From Panagrolaimus kolymaensis (Eukaryota; Nematoda; Chromadorea; Rhabditida; Panagrolaimidae), in assembly GCA_028622995.1 (NCBI GenBank), contig JAJQJQ010000026.1:806001-870000 (forward strand): a DNA stretch of 64,000 nucleotides. Direction: 5' to 3'. The position numbers and the translations under genes are program-made. Of this stretch, positions 50,850-64,000 are shown piece after piece. The stretch's first letter is position 1. Every line of letters starts with the position of its first letter. The notes beneath the pieces were generated by a model. That model saw only the letters and a list, made by a program, of their open reading frames with translations, did not search any database and was not told the DNA's origin.

Positions 50850-53800
50850 TTAAGAAAAGAATGCCTGAAAAAATAAATGATTCATTTTTAGCGTTTTTAA
50901 AAAGGTTAACATTTCGAAAGTAAAGTTATTTAGTTAGCTTACATCGGGGTCATCATCAATGTTATTTAACTTTGTTGTTGTTGCTGGTGCTGCATTTGGT
51001 GGAGAATTATATGGTCGAACACGCGAATTTCTCGCATAAAACGATCCAGTTTGATGTTCAGACGTTTCAGAACTTCGTGTAAATGCTTTAGAATATTCGG
51101 TTGCTTTATTAAAATATTCATCTTTGTTTGATTCTAAAAAAGCCATAAAAAATTTCAAAGGATTAAAAAATGGAATTTTTACCAAAACTTTTAAAATCCA
51201 TAGTCGCTGAATTACTTGAACTACTTCGCCTTCTTTGTTGGGGATTGAAAGCAGGCCAATCAGGGGATGAAATGGCATCCAAATTACTATTTTGCTCAAC
51301 TTGCATACTCATTGATTGATCAGCGGGTTTTTGATTATCATGAGCCATTTTATCTTGCAACCATTTAAACACTGGCGGACCTGTTACAAATTCTTTATCG
51401 GCGTTGGAATTTACATTTTGACTGACACTAATGGAATAGGAATCATTTTGAACATTCTTCTTGGAATATGATGTAGCTTTAATGGCGTGTCCATTATCTT
51501 TAGCAATATGTTGGAAATCTAAAAAATATTTAGTTTTAAACATATTTTTTCGTTTCAAAACTGACTATTTTGATTTTCTTGAGATTCGCGTTTAGTTTGA
51601 ACTCGTAAACCCATGGCTGTAGTTTTTGGTGATTGAAGCCGCTGCCTAATTGATGACTGTCTTGGTTGAGGCGGTAGAACTGGCTCAACCTCTGGATCAC
51701 TAACCATTTGGCGAAGTTCTTGCCTAATATTATTTATAGCAGGGTCGTCCACGCATGTCTAAGAAATTTTCGGGTCTTCTTCAGTTTGAATTTATTTTTA
51801 GATTTACTTACTTCTTGTTCCGTCTCAATTTCATCCGCTAATCCTTTTCCATTAATTTTTGGTAGAGTTATCTCCTGCATGGACATGATATCGCTTTCTT
51901 TGGATTCTTCTTCAAAATCCATTGGTGCGCTAACAATTGAATGAGTTCGACTTCGTATCATTGAAGTAATACGCATATTTTCCACATTATTTTTAAAACC
52001 TTCAGGAAGACAATCCATAAGAAATGGTGGCAATCGAATTAATGTGCAACAACAACTTGCCATTTGTTTTCTCCAAACTATAGTTACAATAACCAAAACA
52101 AGGACAAGAATAAAAAAGGCGATGAGTAATGAAATCCACCAAAGTTCATTTGATTCATCATTTACGGGTTCTTGAGGAATAAGTGGAACGCCACATAGAT
52201 AATTACAAATTTGTGTACCAGGAAATTTATAACAGATACATGACATATTATATTCTCTACAAGCATTGGGATCTTGGAAGTTACATGTTAAATCATCTAT
52301 TGGAATGCATGCATCAGCTTGGGAGGAATTTGACATTGCTATAGTTGTATTTCCAAGGTCACAAGAATAACAAAAAGTTTGGTTAAAATCAGGCTAAATT
52401 GGTTTGTTTTATATTTTAGTTTGGATTTTTTTTTTGAGACTTACTTGATATTGTCCTGTAGGACAAAGTATACAAGCACCATTTGCAAATATATATGTAG
52501 CATTAATAATTGTTTCAGCTGTCGCTAATTTTGACCCTGGAGGACAATTTGGAATATTACAATCATCAATACTCTTACTACCAGTGGATGAGGTAGTTAA
52601 ACCATTGGGGCACTCTTGACAAGCAGTATTACTTCCATTATTATACGTTGCTGTTGGACATTTCATACAATCTCCATCACCTATCTCTTGTCCGGGATCG
52701 CATAGATGACAATCACTGGCATTGGTACTTCCAAACTTTCCCGTAGTTTCTGCTGTGTTCGGACATGGTTGACAATGTAATTTACCATAATATGGTTGAT
52801 AGGATGTTTTTGAACATGGTTCACATTCTTTTTTGTCAACTATATCAAAAAAATTTCCAGCTGAGCAGTTTTCTGGAAAAAAATACTTTGGTTGTTTTTT
52901 GATTTTTATTTAGCTTACTATAACAATCACTTGGAGTAATAGTCCCATCCTGAGCTGTTACCGTTCCATTTGGGCATTGTATACAACATCCTTCAGTAGT
53001 ATTACAAGGTCCAGTAATATTTTTGTATGTATTTATAGGGCACTTTGTTAAAGTTTTATTCCATATAGTTCCCTTTGGAGTCATTGCTAAAAAACAAATA
53101 TTTTAGAAAATGTGTAAAAGGTAGTTAAAGCTTACAACAAACTGCCTGTTGATCATTAGTAACTCTAACGGGGTATGTTTGATTATCAGAGCAAGTCAAT
53201 CGGGCATCTCTTACAACAACTGCGGAATTTTCTAGTTCATTTTGCAAAGCTTGAACAACACTTTCTCTTATGGGTAATCGAGATTTGCTGAAATTGATGC
53301 ACAAAATCCAATATCGGAACAGTTTTAAAAAGCTTACTCAGTTGAAACAAAAAAGCTAACACCTAATGTTTCATTATTGGTGGCTCTTTTGAATCTTTTG
53401 TTACAAATGCTATTGGCAGAAATATTAAATAAAACAATGCATTCATTTTTGCAAACTTCAGCGGTTTGAATAATTTGATTAATTTTAGTTGAAAGATCGC
53501 TGCAATCCATTGAATTATTGCTTAAAGTAAGAGTTCCATTTAAAGTCTGTTTCCCAAGTATTGATTTAACGCATTGAGGAATAGAGAAATCGGTTTGAAC
53601 AGAATTTGCATAACGTTGCCATTGTCCCTATAATTTTTATTATAGGTAACGTTTAAAAAAATTAGACAAACCATAATATCGCAAACATAAAATGGAGCAT
53701 AATCTTGCGCAATAACATAATCTTCATCCACACATTGGATAGTACCGATTTGACGTATTTGTTTATCGCTGCCTGTGCTATTTGTAACATTAAGCTCAAG

Positions 53801-56800
53801 CATATGAAATTCTGTACTATTATCAGGAATTTGCCAATCATCGGTTTTATTTGGATAAAGTGTCAACAAAAATTGACAGACTGCTGAATTATCATTATTA
53901 TCTGTGGCATTTATAATAATTTTATATTGACCCCTAAAAATCTGTTCAATATGCTAAGAAAAATTTAGAAAAAAAATTACCATTGAAAATATTGTCCACT
54001 TCGATAATTAGTTGTAATTTGTTTAATTGGGCCATCATCCGTAAAAATATCATATAATGGATTATAAAAGAATTTCTGCCATCTTGTTTGAGATTCAATA
54101 TGGGTATCATCTGGACAAGCTATTATTTTAGGTGGTACATTATCTAAAATCAACTCGAGTTTTTCAGAAAAGTTAATTTTTTTTATCAATTTTTTAATTT
54201 GTAAAATTAAATTTTAGGCGAATATTTTAATAGAACTAAGCTTACCTTCTTTGCTATTACAATTAGTCGAACCAGGCACACACATGCCAAGCGAACAAAT
54301 ACCAGGTCTAACTACAATAATTTCAGTATTAAATCTATCTGTGGTTGTATAATCTTTCCAATAAATAAGATAAATAAGATCATCATGTTTTTCAGCATTT
54401 AAAATTTTACAATCCGAAACAATATCAGAAATAATTGATGAATTTATTGCTCCTTCATACATTTCTGCATAACTCAATTCTCCTTGAAAGGTTGTATTTC
54501 CTTGGGGCGGAGCAAGGACAATAATGGCATTTTCTTTAAAATTAGGGAATCTTGTAAAGGTTGATACACTTTTAATTTGAGCATTGACATAAATTACTGC
54601 AGTTGTTTCATTTAATGTTTGAAGGCAAATCTAAAATAAATTAGTAAGAAACAGCTTTGATAGCCAAAAAATTAACTTACATAATTCCATCCAGCTGCTT
54701 TATTTGGTAATGGATAAGTTATATTAATTCCATTTATGTTTACATATGTACTAGCCATACTTATCAAAACATCCCTAAATTTTATAAATTGGAACTTGTG
54801 AGATGGGCGCACTTTCACACTTACTTATTTGTATTATCAATTTTAACTTGCAAAAAAGGCGGAGATTCTTGTAATCGAATATTTGCATGGGCATTAGTTT
54901 CGATAGCCGGATTGTCTCCTGGTCTAACCCATGAACATAAAGTAAAAGGGTTTAAAATGTTTCGGCTAACAATTGGTTTGGATTCTACGGAAATATTACT
55001 TACAACTCCAGTAAAATATAAATTATATTTGCTGTCTTGGACTAAAACAATTTTTTTTTTGTAATTTACTGTTAAAAAATGCCGACTTACTATTTTGACA
55101 ATAATCTCCGTAGAAGCCGGTTAGGCATACACAATTACCACCATCGCCATCAGGATTATTTTTACAGGTTCCACCATTATTACAAAAAATATTATTTTGA
55201 TTGCAATAAGGCTAAATTAAAAATATTTTTTTAAACTTTAAAATCTATTTAATTATGAAAAACACTTACAATTTTTATTTCGCAATGATCACCTACATAT
55301 CCTAAATTACATGTACAATGGAAGCTTTCAGCACCATCTTCTACGCAAGTGCCATTTCCACAAGTTGCTGTTACATTATCACATGGACTCACGACTACGC
55401 ATGTTTGAGCAATTACGCCACCATTACATATACAATGATATCCACCATCTTCTGGAACACATTCTCCTCCAGGTTCACAAAATGAATCCAAGCAATATGT
55501 GTTGTTACAAAATTCACCCGAGAAGCCATCATCGCAAATGCAAATATTTTGATTATTTTCAAAATCAAAAGCACATCTGCCATTAATTCCACAATCAAAA
55601 TCTTCACAAACATCGGGGTTAGGTATCATGCATGATCCTCCTTCTGAACCGTTTATCCAATTACTATCACATTGACAGAAATATTCTTCATCAAAACTTG
55701 AATCTGCACAAACACCATGACCACATTTCACTGTGTCATTTTCAGGTATATCAATGCAAGGGTCAATTGTTTCCTAAAAGTTTTCTTTTAAAACATTTCA
55801 CAGTAGTAAAAAAATTTACATTGCAATATGTGCCATAATACCCTTTTTCACATTGGCAAGCATAATTATTAAAAAGCGGAACACATGTGGAATTATTTGC
55901 ACAAATATTATTTTTACAAACATCTCGAGGACTTCCACAGTCATCTCCTTCCCATCCATCAGGGCAATCGCAAACAGCATCGTCATTATCATCCAAGCTA
56001 CAAATGCCTCCATTTTTGCAATAATAATAAAGACCGGGTAAATAGCAAGCATTGAATTTAACTTCACAGAATTCTCCAGAATAACCTTTAAATATTGTTG
56101 AAATGATTAAAAAAATTATTTTTTCAAAGTCTCATAAAGATTTACCTAGATCACAATCACAATAAAAATCTGTACCAAATTTATGACAAACTGTGCATGA
56201 TTCAGGTTTCATCATGCATGGTTCTAATTCATTCTCGCAATATGTGCCATTATAACCTTGAGTGCAAAAGCATTTTCCATAAAGTTTATTGTCATCAACA
56301 TATTTAATACATGTTCCATTATTGCAGTCACTATCTCCAATACAATCACCCGAATATGCACAAGCTGCATTTGGCAAACCCAAATTATTCATACAATTGC
56401 ATGAATAATCATTTGAGCCATTAGCAATGCAACTGCCATTATTAAAACAAGGAAGTATAAATTCGCAAGCATTTAATTGGATACAATCTGTGCCATTCGG
56501 ATGAAATCCAGGATTGCATTCACATTCTCCATTTAAATGATTGCATTTTCCATTGCTGCAGGAATTTATTGACCAAGTGCAACTAAGTTTCGTTGGAGTT
56601 GTAGTAAGCATGGGAATTATAGAACGGGTTGGCAGATTTAGGCTGGTTAAAAATAATGATGACGTTGCTGTTGGAAATTTGCTATTTGAAAACATTGATT
56701 GAGATGCACCAGAAAAGGTAGATTGTCCACCTGAATTAGGGGTTGGAAAAATATTTGTTGGTGTCACAATTAAACTCATTTCAGAATTATGATTTAATAA

Positions 56801-59800
56801 ATTTTTTTCACAACGAGTTCCAGAAAAGCCTAAAAAAATTTAAATTATATTTTTAGACAATTTTTTATGCTACAAACCTTCTTTGCAAATACATAAAGTT
56901 TGATTTTGTGTAAATTGACAAATGGCTTCATTTAAACAATATGCAACATTACAAAGATTTACAACCACGCTACAATCATATCCTGCAAAGCCTCGTTTGC
57001 ATTGACATTTTCCATTGATGCAGGTTCCTTGATTCTTGCAACCTGTGTACTGGCAATTTAATTCTAAAATTTAAAAGTTAACATAACCTTATTTTTTTTT
57101 TTTTGCTTTACGCTATTCTCACCAATGCATTGGCCTCTATTTGATGCACCTGTCAAATAAGTAATCGTTCCTTCAAGACATTTCTCACATTTATCACTTC
57201 CAAAATTTTCTTGGTAATAACCTTTTGGACAATTCAAACATGGAGCTGTTCCACCTAAATTAATACTAAATTGTCCAGGCGAACATTGTTGCTGACAATC
57301 ATTTGCGAGATGTGACCCGCTTTTAATGGTTGTAGTATTAAAAGGGCAATGAACACATGTAGTTCCTCCAGTTTCATTTTGATATGTACCTTTTGGACAT
57401 GTCCGACATGGAGCTAAACCATTATTAGAATAAAATCCAAGACTACAAAAAGGTAGGCATTCATCAGAACTTATTGCTCCATCGTTAATGGTTGAAGTTC
57501 CAATGTCACATGGAAAACATTCTCGAGCGCCTTTATTATTTGAATAAGTGCCTTGTGGACATGGAACACAAATTTCTGCTGTTGAAAAATATCCAGGTGG
57601 ACATTTTTCTGAAATAATAAAATTATAAAAACTTAATACTATTTTAATTTTTAATACCGCATCTCAAATTTGTATTTGACCCCCATCCTTCTGAACAATA
57701 AACATGATATGTAATTGTATGGGATTTAATTAATGGAGCACATTCAATTTTAGCTTGTGGTAATTCTCTTGTTAAAGAATTTGTTATCTCTGAAATGCAC
57801 GCCAGCACTGACTCAGTATTTGAACTAGTGGTTGTGAAATTAAATGTTATAACATTTTGATCCACTTCTTTCGCCAAAAATATCCAACCAACATTTGCAC
57901 AATGTCGATTAACAAAATTATTCATTTCAATTTGAGTCTAAAAAAATTTAATTTTAATTTATTGTTTACTTTCTTTGATTTGTTGCTTACTGCTGCCACA
58001 AAAACTTCAACACATGCAGATTCAGCACTTTGAGTTCGAAATGTAATTGAAAGGGTAATATTTGATGATTCTTGTTCCAAACAATATGGAGTTCGAACCA
58101 TTTCTCGGATTTCACTTAATCGATTTTCTTGAGTAATATCTTGGACAAATCTCCATCGTTGTCCAGGAATACAAACGATGGCTTTAAAATCTGATGGAAG
58201 CTGCCTCGTTCTGCATGGCTTTCGTCGATGACAAACTGTAATATTTTCTGATTGAGTACAAATAAATTGATCGGTATCTATTTTCCATAAAGGACAATCA
58301 GCAGCTATAGCCATATACCAAAATTGGCATTGAGCAATATTTCCTGCAGAATCGATTGCTGTGACATTAACCAAAAGTGGATAATCAATTTCAACCACCG
58401 TGTCATTTGGGGGAGAATAAATTAAATGAACTGCGGCCGAAGAATCTTTCGCTTTAATTTCTGGTAAATTTATTGGAACATATTTTGATGTTGTTCCAGT
58501 TCGAGGATCTATGTGAATATCTGGGCATTCAAGTTGTGGCTTTTCATAATCTAAAAAAGCTGGTTAATGGAATTCGAAAACGCAAACCCAAACCTTCATA
58601 GATTATATTTGTAACACATTGAGCAAATTTTCCATGACTATCAACTCCTTTCCATTGAATTTCTTTTTCATTTCCAGTAAAAATGTAATCTTCCGAATTC
58701 AAGATTAAATTGGAACTAATTTGAAAATCTGGACTATTATCAATTACTTGTGGCCATGGAATATTTATTGCTTCAGTAAAAGCTGATTTTATTTGTTTTA
58801 CTGTAACACTTGGTTGGCATTTAACTTCCATTGGTTGCATATCAATGCAGCTTGGAACAGGAGCTGAGAGATTGCTATTTTTATTTAAATCTGGATTACC
58901 AACTGGCATGGCATTGCAATAATCATCGCCGCAACAGAGGGTGCAAGATTCAGTGCCATTTCGACATTTTCCAATATCATGAAAATTTGTAATGCATGAA
59001 GCCGAACATTTTTTCTCAATATTAATTTCCTCTCCATTTCTTTCAATTTTAGTTAAACATGCTTCACCAATATCACAATAATTCATTGTGGAATTTGTGC
59101 ATGAATCGAGTGAGCCATAATCGCATTGATAACAAATTGGACCTTTTTTAAAACATGTTTCTCCTTGTTGAACATAGCCAACATTACAATAACAGGTAGC
59201 AGGATTATAGTTTTCAATTGGTAGCTGCCATTTTCCATTAGTTGTGCAAAATAATTGCGGAGGATTTCCAATAGAAATTGATTGACTCACACAATTTCCA
59301 CGAACAATAACGTCAGTTGCCGAAGTTGCAGTAGATGGGTAAGAAGTTAAGCCAAATTGCAACTTAAACAGGGATTTTAATTACAAAAAATAGATTTAAA
59401 ATATTTAAAAGCTTACTTTCGGGCAACTAATCCTTGAAATATCTAATTGTTTGATATTAACATTTTCACAATTTTTTGCTTTAATCATTATCCACAAAAT
59501 TGAATAAATTATTTTAATCGTCGCTCGTTGATGGGGAGAAGAAACATTTAATCTTAAAATTGGTTGAAACTTATTTTCTGGCACTTCAGCAATCAAATAA
59601 TTTGCTGTGAAATATGAAACTTCAACCATGCAAGTCGAACTTGGATTCATATTTTCAGCATAAACATCAAAGGTTCCTGTTTCTAATTGAACTCTAATCA
59701 TTGGAGATATTAAAAAACTAAAATATTTTTATTTGATAACTTTAATGAATAAAATTAAGTATTTTTACTTATTAGTATTTTGTCTATTGGAAGAATATTT

Positions 59801-61910
59801 CCAGCCATCAGATGTTTGGATCCAATTATCACTTTTATCCCATCCTTTGGAAATATCAAAGGAATTAAAAATTGATTCTGTAAAATTACAATTTTTTAAA
59901 AATAAAAGTAGCTCTTTGATTTATAAATCTATTATCTATTTTTATTTTTGAGTCAAAATTATGGAAGATATATTTATTTACCTTTGTGTGGTTGCATTTC
60001 ATTCAAAAGCTTTCCATAATTTTCTTGCGGGAAATTTGTCGTTGGCACTTGTCTTTTATTTCTTTGATTCCAAAAGTTTTGTTTGATCATGTCATTCTTT
60101 AATTGAGCCGCTTCATTTATAATAAATTTGGGAGCTCCACAAAAAATGTCTGTGGCATCTAAAACAATCCAAAAAATTAATTAACACGTAATACTCTCGA
60201 ATAATTTTTGACAAACCTGACAAAATATAATTTGGTTGAATGCATTGAAAATTAATTTTTTCTCCATATTTATATTTTTGTTTTGGTGTTGTTAGTTCAT
60301 TATTTTCTTGAACGATGCAGTGAGTAAAATTAAAATTTGATACGCAAACAGGTAATTCTGAAGACCATTGTAGGTTGTCTTGACAAAATAAACTTGAACA
60401 ATTGGTACAATTCATAGTATAATTTTCATCGCATTTTAAATATATTGTGCTTCCTATTACAAAGCTTGCATTGTTAATTTCATTATTTAATTGTAAATGG
60501 GTATTTGGATCTAAGACAATTTCGCTACATTGCTTCCCTTAAAAAATGAGTCTTTGTCAACGGAAATTTTTTTTAAAAATAAATTCTTACATTTACAAGT
60601 TGGAATCGAAACAAAAGCAGCCGTATCATTTTCATACAAAGCACATACAGTATTTGATGGACCAATTAAAACCATTCTTTTATCTTCGCATGAAAAACTC
60701 ACGTGTTCCCCAAGTGAATATTCATTATTGTCTGGCGTGACCACCAATCTCTCAATATAAGGAGCCTTGCATTTAGGAGTTTGGGCTATGGGGCATGAAA
60801 TGTTTCCATTCCAAGATGAATCACTCCCACATTCATAATTAATTATTCTTTGAGAATCTGTACAATACATTTCAAGTTCTTCACCAACTAAGTGTAAACT
60901 TAATTCGGGTTGAAGCATAAAATTAAGAATATAAATTTCTTGACACCTTTTACCTTTGAAAAATACCAATTACATTAAATTTATTGAATTTAGATATTTA
61001 TTTAACTTACGAACTACGCTTTTATCATATAATAAATATTTATCTTCAGGAAAATTTCGGTTTTTAGAATATGGATAATTATAAATTGTATATGTTTCAT
61101 CTTCGTTGGGAAAAATACAAGTGAAGTTACCTACAGTGTTTACGCATACACTGCCTAAATAACACAATGTAATATTCAAGCTGCATTCATCAATATCGAT
61201 GCATTCTGAAAATAAATCAGGTTGCCAATATCCTTGATCACAATGGCAAGAGAAGAAAGGCTCATTGGGAATTTGAGTGCAAGCTCCTTTCCATCCACAG
61301 GGATTGGAAACTCCAGACTCATTGAAGTAAACCGGGCAAATGACACCAACTAAAAAAATTGTATGTATGTATTATTTTTGTTACATCAAAAATATTTTAA
61401 GAAAGAATTAATTTTTGAAAATTAAAAAAAAGGAAATTCTTTTCCGCAACTTACTGGAACATCCAGGAAGAGGTTTAACCCATTTTCCATTTTCATCACA
61501 AAATGCAACATTATCTTCAGTAGTATCATTAAGTGAGTAACCCTCAAAACAAGTAATACTAACATTCCCATTTGCAAAAGCATAAACTTCGTCCATTTGG
61601 CCATTTTGTATCACTGCGTCAGTTATCAAGCACGTTGGCACTAAAAACACGTTTTCTTTTCAAGCCTCTTTTTTATTTTTTATTTATATCTTTTTCTCAC
61701 ATTTGCAATACATTATTGGTTGAGACCAATTTCCATTTTCTTGACAAAGTCTCACTAACAAATTCCCACGAACTTCGCCTATTTCACATTCATAATAAGC
61801 ATAACCCAAGTAAGTTGTTTTCGTATAATTTGTAAAAGTTGCATTTAAATCACCTTCAGTGGGATTTGGTAAATTCATATATTCCTTATCTGGTTCGCCA
61901 CAATTTATTT
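50850..61910 (-). CDS. Giant mosaic receptor, Uninflatable/SVEP1-like, 5' end missing
   Basis: About 31 exons (borders +/-5 nt), from 61910-61701 down to 51135-50943 and a final 50864-50850; roughly 3100 aa. Domain order: two sushi/CCP (61.9-61.4 kb), EGF and calcium-binding EGF (DIDECSL), further CCPs (60.9-60.2), a furin-like NKRQ stretch (60.1), a Cys-rich region with a Ly6/three-finger-like block (CYQCDYG...CCGDDYCN, ~59.1), two HYR domains (58.9-58.3), four ephrin-receptor-type Cys repeats (57.6-57.1), about ten EGF repeats (57.0-55.1), a laminin-G/pentraxin-like domain (55.0-54.2), HYR (54.1-53.6), another KRFKRA site (~53.4), more Cys repeats (53.0-52.4), a membrane helix (LWWISLLIAFFILVLVLVIVTIVW, ~52.1) and a ~350-residue Ser-rich tail. 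HYR, CCP, EGF, Cys repeats and LamG plus one membrane helix match what is known of Drosophila Uninflatable, an apical epidermal Notch modulator. No signal-peptide exon found upstream. Confidence 0.85.
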
Positions 61911-62729
61911 CTGAAATATAGATTTTTTTACAGTTTGTGATTTTCTTTCCCTTTTTTCATTTTTTCATTTTCCCAAATTTTTGTGCTTTCAAATAAGCTA
62001 TAAAAATTTAAAAACTATCAAATATCTTTTTTTTGAAATTTGCATAAACAAAAAACGATTTTTTTTTTTTCTCAACTTTTTATTTATGTTTGCAGCCGAT
62101 AGGGTCATTTGAGTGATGACCATAAAAATGTTCTTTTAGTTTTAGGTTTCAGAATTATTCCATTGTTTCATTTTTTTCATAATCTCCACGTGTGTGAAAT
62201 CGAGAACCAAAAAAACTCGTTTTTAATGGCTGTCGTCATCTCTATGCGCCTATTTTAATATAACGGAAAAGTATAAACTTTTATTTTAAAAAGACAATAG
62301 TTTATTTTTGTTTTTTTTCGTAAACTTTGCAAAATTATGACTCAAAATTTCGGTTTAGCCTAAAATAATAATTATTCATTTTTTTAATCTTGTTATCATC
62401 TATTTTCAGCCACTTTGTCTTTTTTGTATTTTTAAAACAATCGTTAATTGTCGTAGAAAAAATAAAGATCTTGTCAGAAAAAGAAAAAAACGTTTTTTTG
62501 AGAGGGCAATTGCGCAAAGACCACAGACTATTATTTCTATTCATCAAACAGGTCAATAATATAAAATGTCGGTGGTTTGAATGTATCTCTCTTTTTCTCA
62601 TTATTTTCTATGGAAGGTTATTATCACGCGATTATAAAAAAACTTAAAAAAGAGAGAAATGAAATTTATTTTCATGCTTTTTAGATTTTATTAAGATTAA
62701 GTTCATCCATTTTTTTAGATTCATTCGCC
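61911..62729. other. Region between mosaic receptor and GTP cyclohydrolase
   Basis: The first recognised exon of the mosaic receptor begins at an acceptor (ATATTTCAG) in phase 1, so its signal-peptide exon should lie here or beyond, but I see no convincing one. The right end carries an acceptor (TTTTTTAG) 12 nt before the GTP cyclohydrolase ATG. Confidence 0.4.
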
Positions 62730-64000
62730 ATGGTTAGCTTTATCGATGCCATTTTATTTATTTCATTCGGGTTTACATTATTTTATTTCTTTACGGCATT
62801 ATTAAATAGATTTTTTCCTTGGATTCAAAACTTTTGGAATCCTCTTCGCCGCCAGCCACATCATATCGACGCCTACACACTTCAGCCAGAAATAATGAAC
62901 AGGCGCCGCTCAACAATAACAGCAGTGGCAGCAACGGAAACCGGAAACCGGCATCGAATAGGTCTACTTTTTTTCTATATTGCTTTTTTTCTTTAAGGAA
63001 AGAGTAGGATTTTTTGGTAGTAAACCATTAATCTTTTTTATGCACAAGCATTTTTTGCTGAAGAGTCTAGGTTGTAAGCTTAAAAATAAAATGAAACAAT
63101 GTAAGTAAAAGAAAAAAAAATACGAGCATTTTTGGATTTTATTTTTTGCCAAAGACATTTTTTGCTTGTTGTCATTATTTATATGACGCCGCCTATTTTT
63201 TTCTTTTTGTTATTAAAGCGTAGGATATTCCTGCCATTCAGACATTTTTCCTTCCTCCTCAAAACCTTAAAAAAATCTTACAAAGGTATAAAAAGGAAAA
63301 GTGTAAACCAAAATTTTTTTGTTTTTCAGATAGTGAAGCTTCAATTCAAAGTCGAAAACTAATGGTTGAAAAAAGTGGAGCTTCGTTCGAACAAAGTAGC
63401 GGACTTGGATCTCAATTAGATATTGGGGAAGAGGATGATGATGCAACCAATACTAGCTTGATTCCCACAAATAAAGTATGGTGTTGGTCTTCATGGTTTT
63501 AAGTTTCGATATTAAAATTTTTTTAGGATGGCCTTAATGATATGATAAAAGCTTATTCATCAATTATTAGCCATATTGGAGAAGATGTAAGCCGTCAAGG
63601 CTTAGTTAAAACTCCGGAAAGAGCTGCAAAAGCTTTACTATTTTTTACTAAAGGTTATGAAGAAAATTTTGATGGTAACTATTTTGTTTAAAACGCCAAA
63701 AAAAAGATAAATGGATAATTTTTTAGACATTATCAATAAAGCCATTTTTGATGAAGACCATGACGAAATGGTGATTGTTAGGGACATCGAAATGTTTTCC
63801 CTTTGCGAGCATCATTTAGTTCCATTTTTGGGAAAAGTTCATATTGGATATTTACCAAATAAAAAAATCTTGGGTCTTAGTAAGCTTGCTCGAGTGGTTG
63901 AAATGTATTCTCGTCGTCTTCAAGGTAACAACAAACAACTTTTTTTCATTTTTTTGACAAACTTTTTTTAAATACTAAAGTTTTTTTTTCAGTTCAAGAA
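62730..64000 (+). CDS. cat-4: GTP cyclohydrolase I, partial, with hydrophobic N-terminal exon
   Basis: Exons: 62730-62961, 63330-63475, 63527-63674, 63727-63924, and 63993 onward off the window; all phases agree. The catalytic part is unmistakable: [30 protein letters not shown], then [30 protein letters not shown] with the zinc-binding Cys and the two His (CEHH), then [20 protein letters not shown]. The enzyme makes dihydroneopterin triphosphate, the first step to tetrahydrobiopterin, the cofactor of aromatic amino-acid hydroxylases in dopamine and serotonin synthesis; C. elegans cat-4. The missing 3' part should hold the third zinc ligand. Odd point: exon 1 encodes a hydrophobic helix ([22 protein letters not shown]) followed by a basic linker, not usual for this cytosolic enzyme. 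A later ATG at 63362 could give a soluble form. Trans-splice-like acceptor just upstream of the first ATG. Confidence 0.93.

Overview
The window is eukaryotic and looks like a nematode. It is AT-rich, and genes are cut by many short introns (mostly 40-60 nt) that end in a strong poly-U acceptor, usually TTTTTTAG. Coding exons often begin right after such an acceptor just upstream of the ATG, as expected with spliced-leader trans-splicing. A nematode-style divergent nuclear receptor, an UNC-82-type kinase with a long tail and an LGC-type ligand-gated channel fit this. I see no diagnostic feature that fixes species or genus. All gene models below were built by hand from splice sites and reading-frame phase, and most close exactly in frame.

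Layout from left to right: an F-box/LRR gene (+) with a foldback transposon in its last intron and an apparent one-base frameshift; two tandem Hsp70-like genes (-), one divergent and one reduced to the ATPase domain; a 15-exon UNC-82/NUAK kinase gene (-); about 4.5 kb with no certain gene; a Cys-loop chloride-channel-like receptor (-) with a histidine-rich N-terminus; a 7TM receptor (+); a ~1.1 kb palindrome; a nuclear hormone receptor (+); a secreted His/Pro/Ser/Glu-rich repeat protein (-); a hAT-type MITE with perfect 8-bp target duplications; CYFIP/GEX-2 (+); a Hedgehog-acyltransferase-like MBOAT (+); RPS-18 (-); SEC-61 alpha (+); a tyrosine-kinase-like pseudokinase block (-) that is probably the cytoplasmic end of the type I membrane protein just upstream of it (-); about 3.7 kb with no certain gene; a very large Uninflatable/SVEP1-like mosaic receptor (-, ~31 exons, 5' end not found); and the 5' part of GTP cyclohydrolase I (+), which runs off the right edge and carries an unusual hydrophobic N-terminal exon.

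Housekeeping genes (rps-18, sec-61, CYFIP, GTP cyclohydrolase) sit among neuronal, muscle and epidermal signalling genes. Nothing suggests operons: neighbours are mostly on opposite strands or far apart, except the tandem Hsp70-like pair, which lies 88 bp apart on the same strand and could be co-transcribed. Mobile DNA is represented by five non-autonomous inverted-repeat elements, three of them inside introns. The points most worth following up are the predicted receptor pseudokinase that has lost all three catalytic motifs, the membrane-anchored form of GTP cyclohydrolase, the Hsp70-like pair, two GC-AG introns, and the foldback elements.
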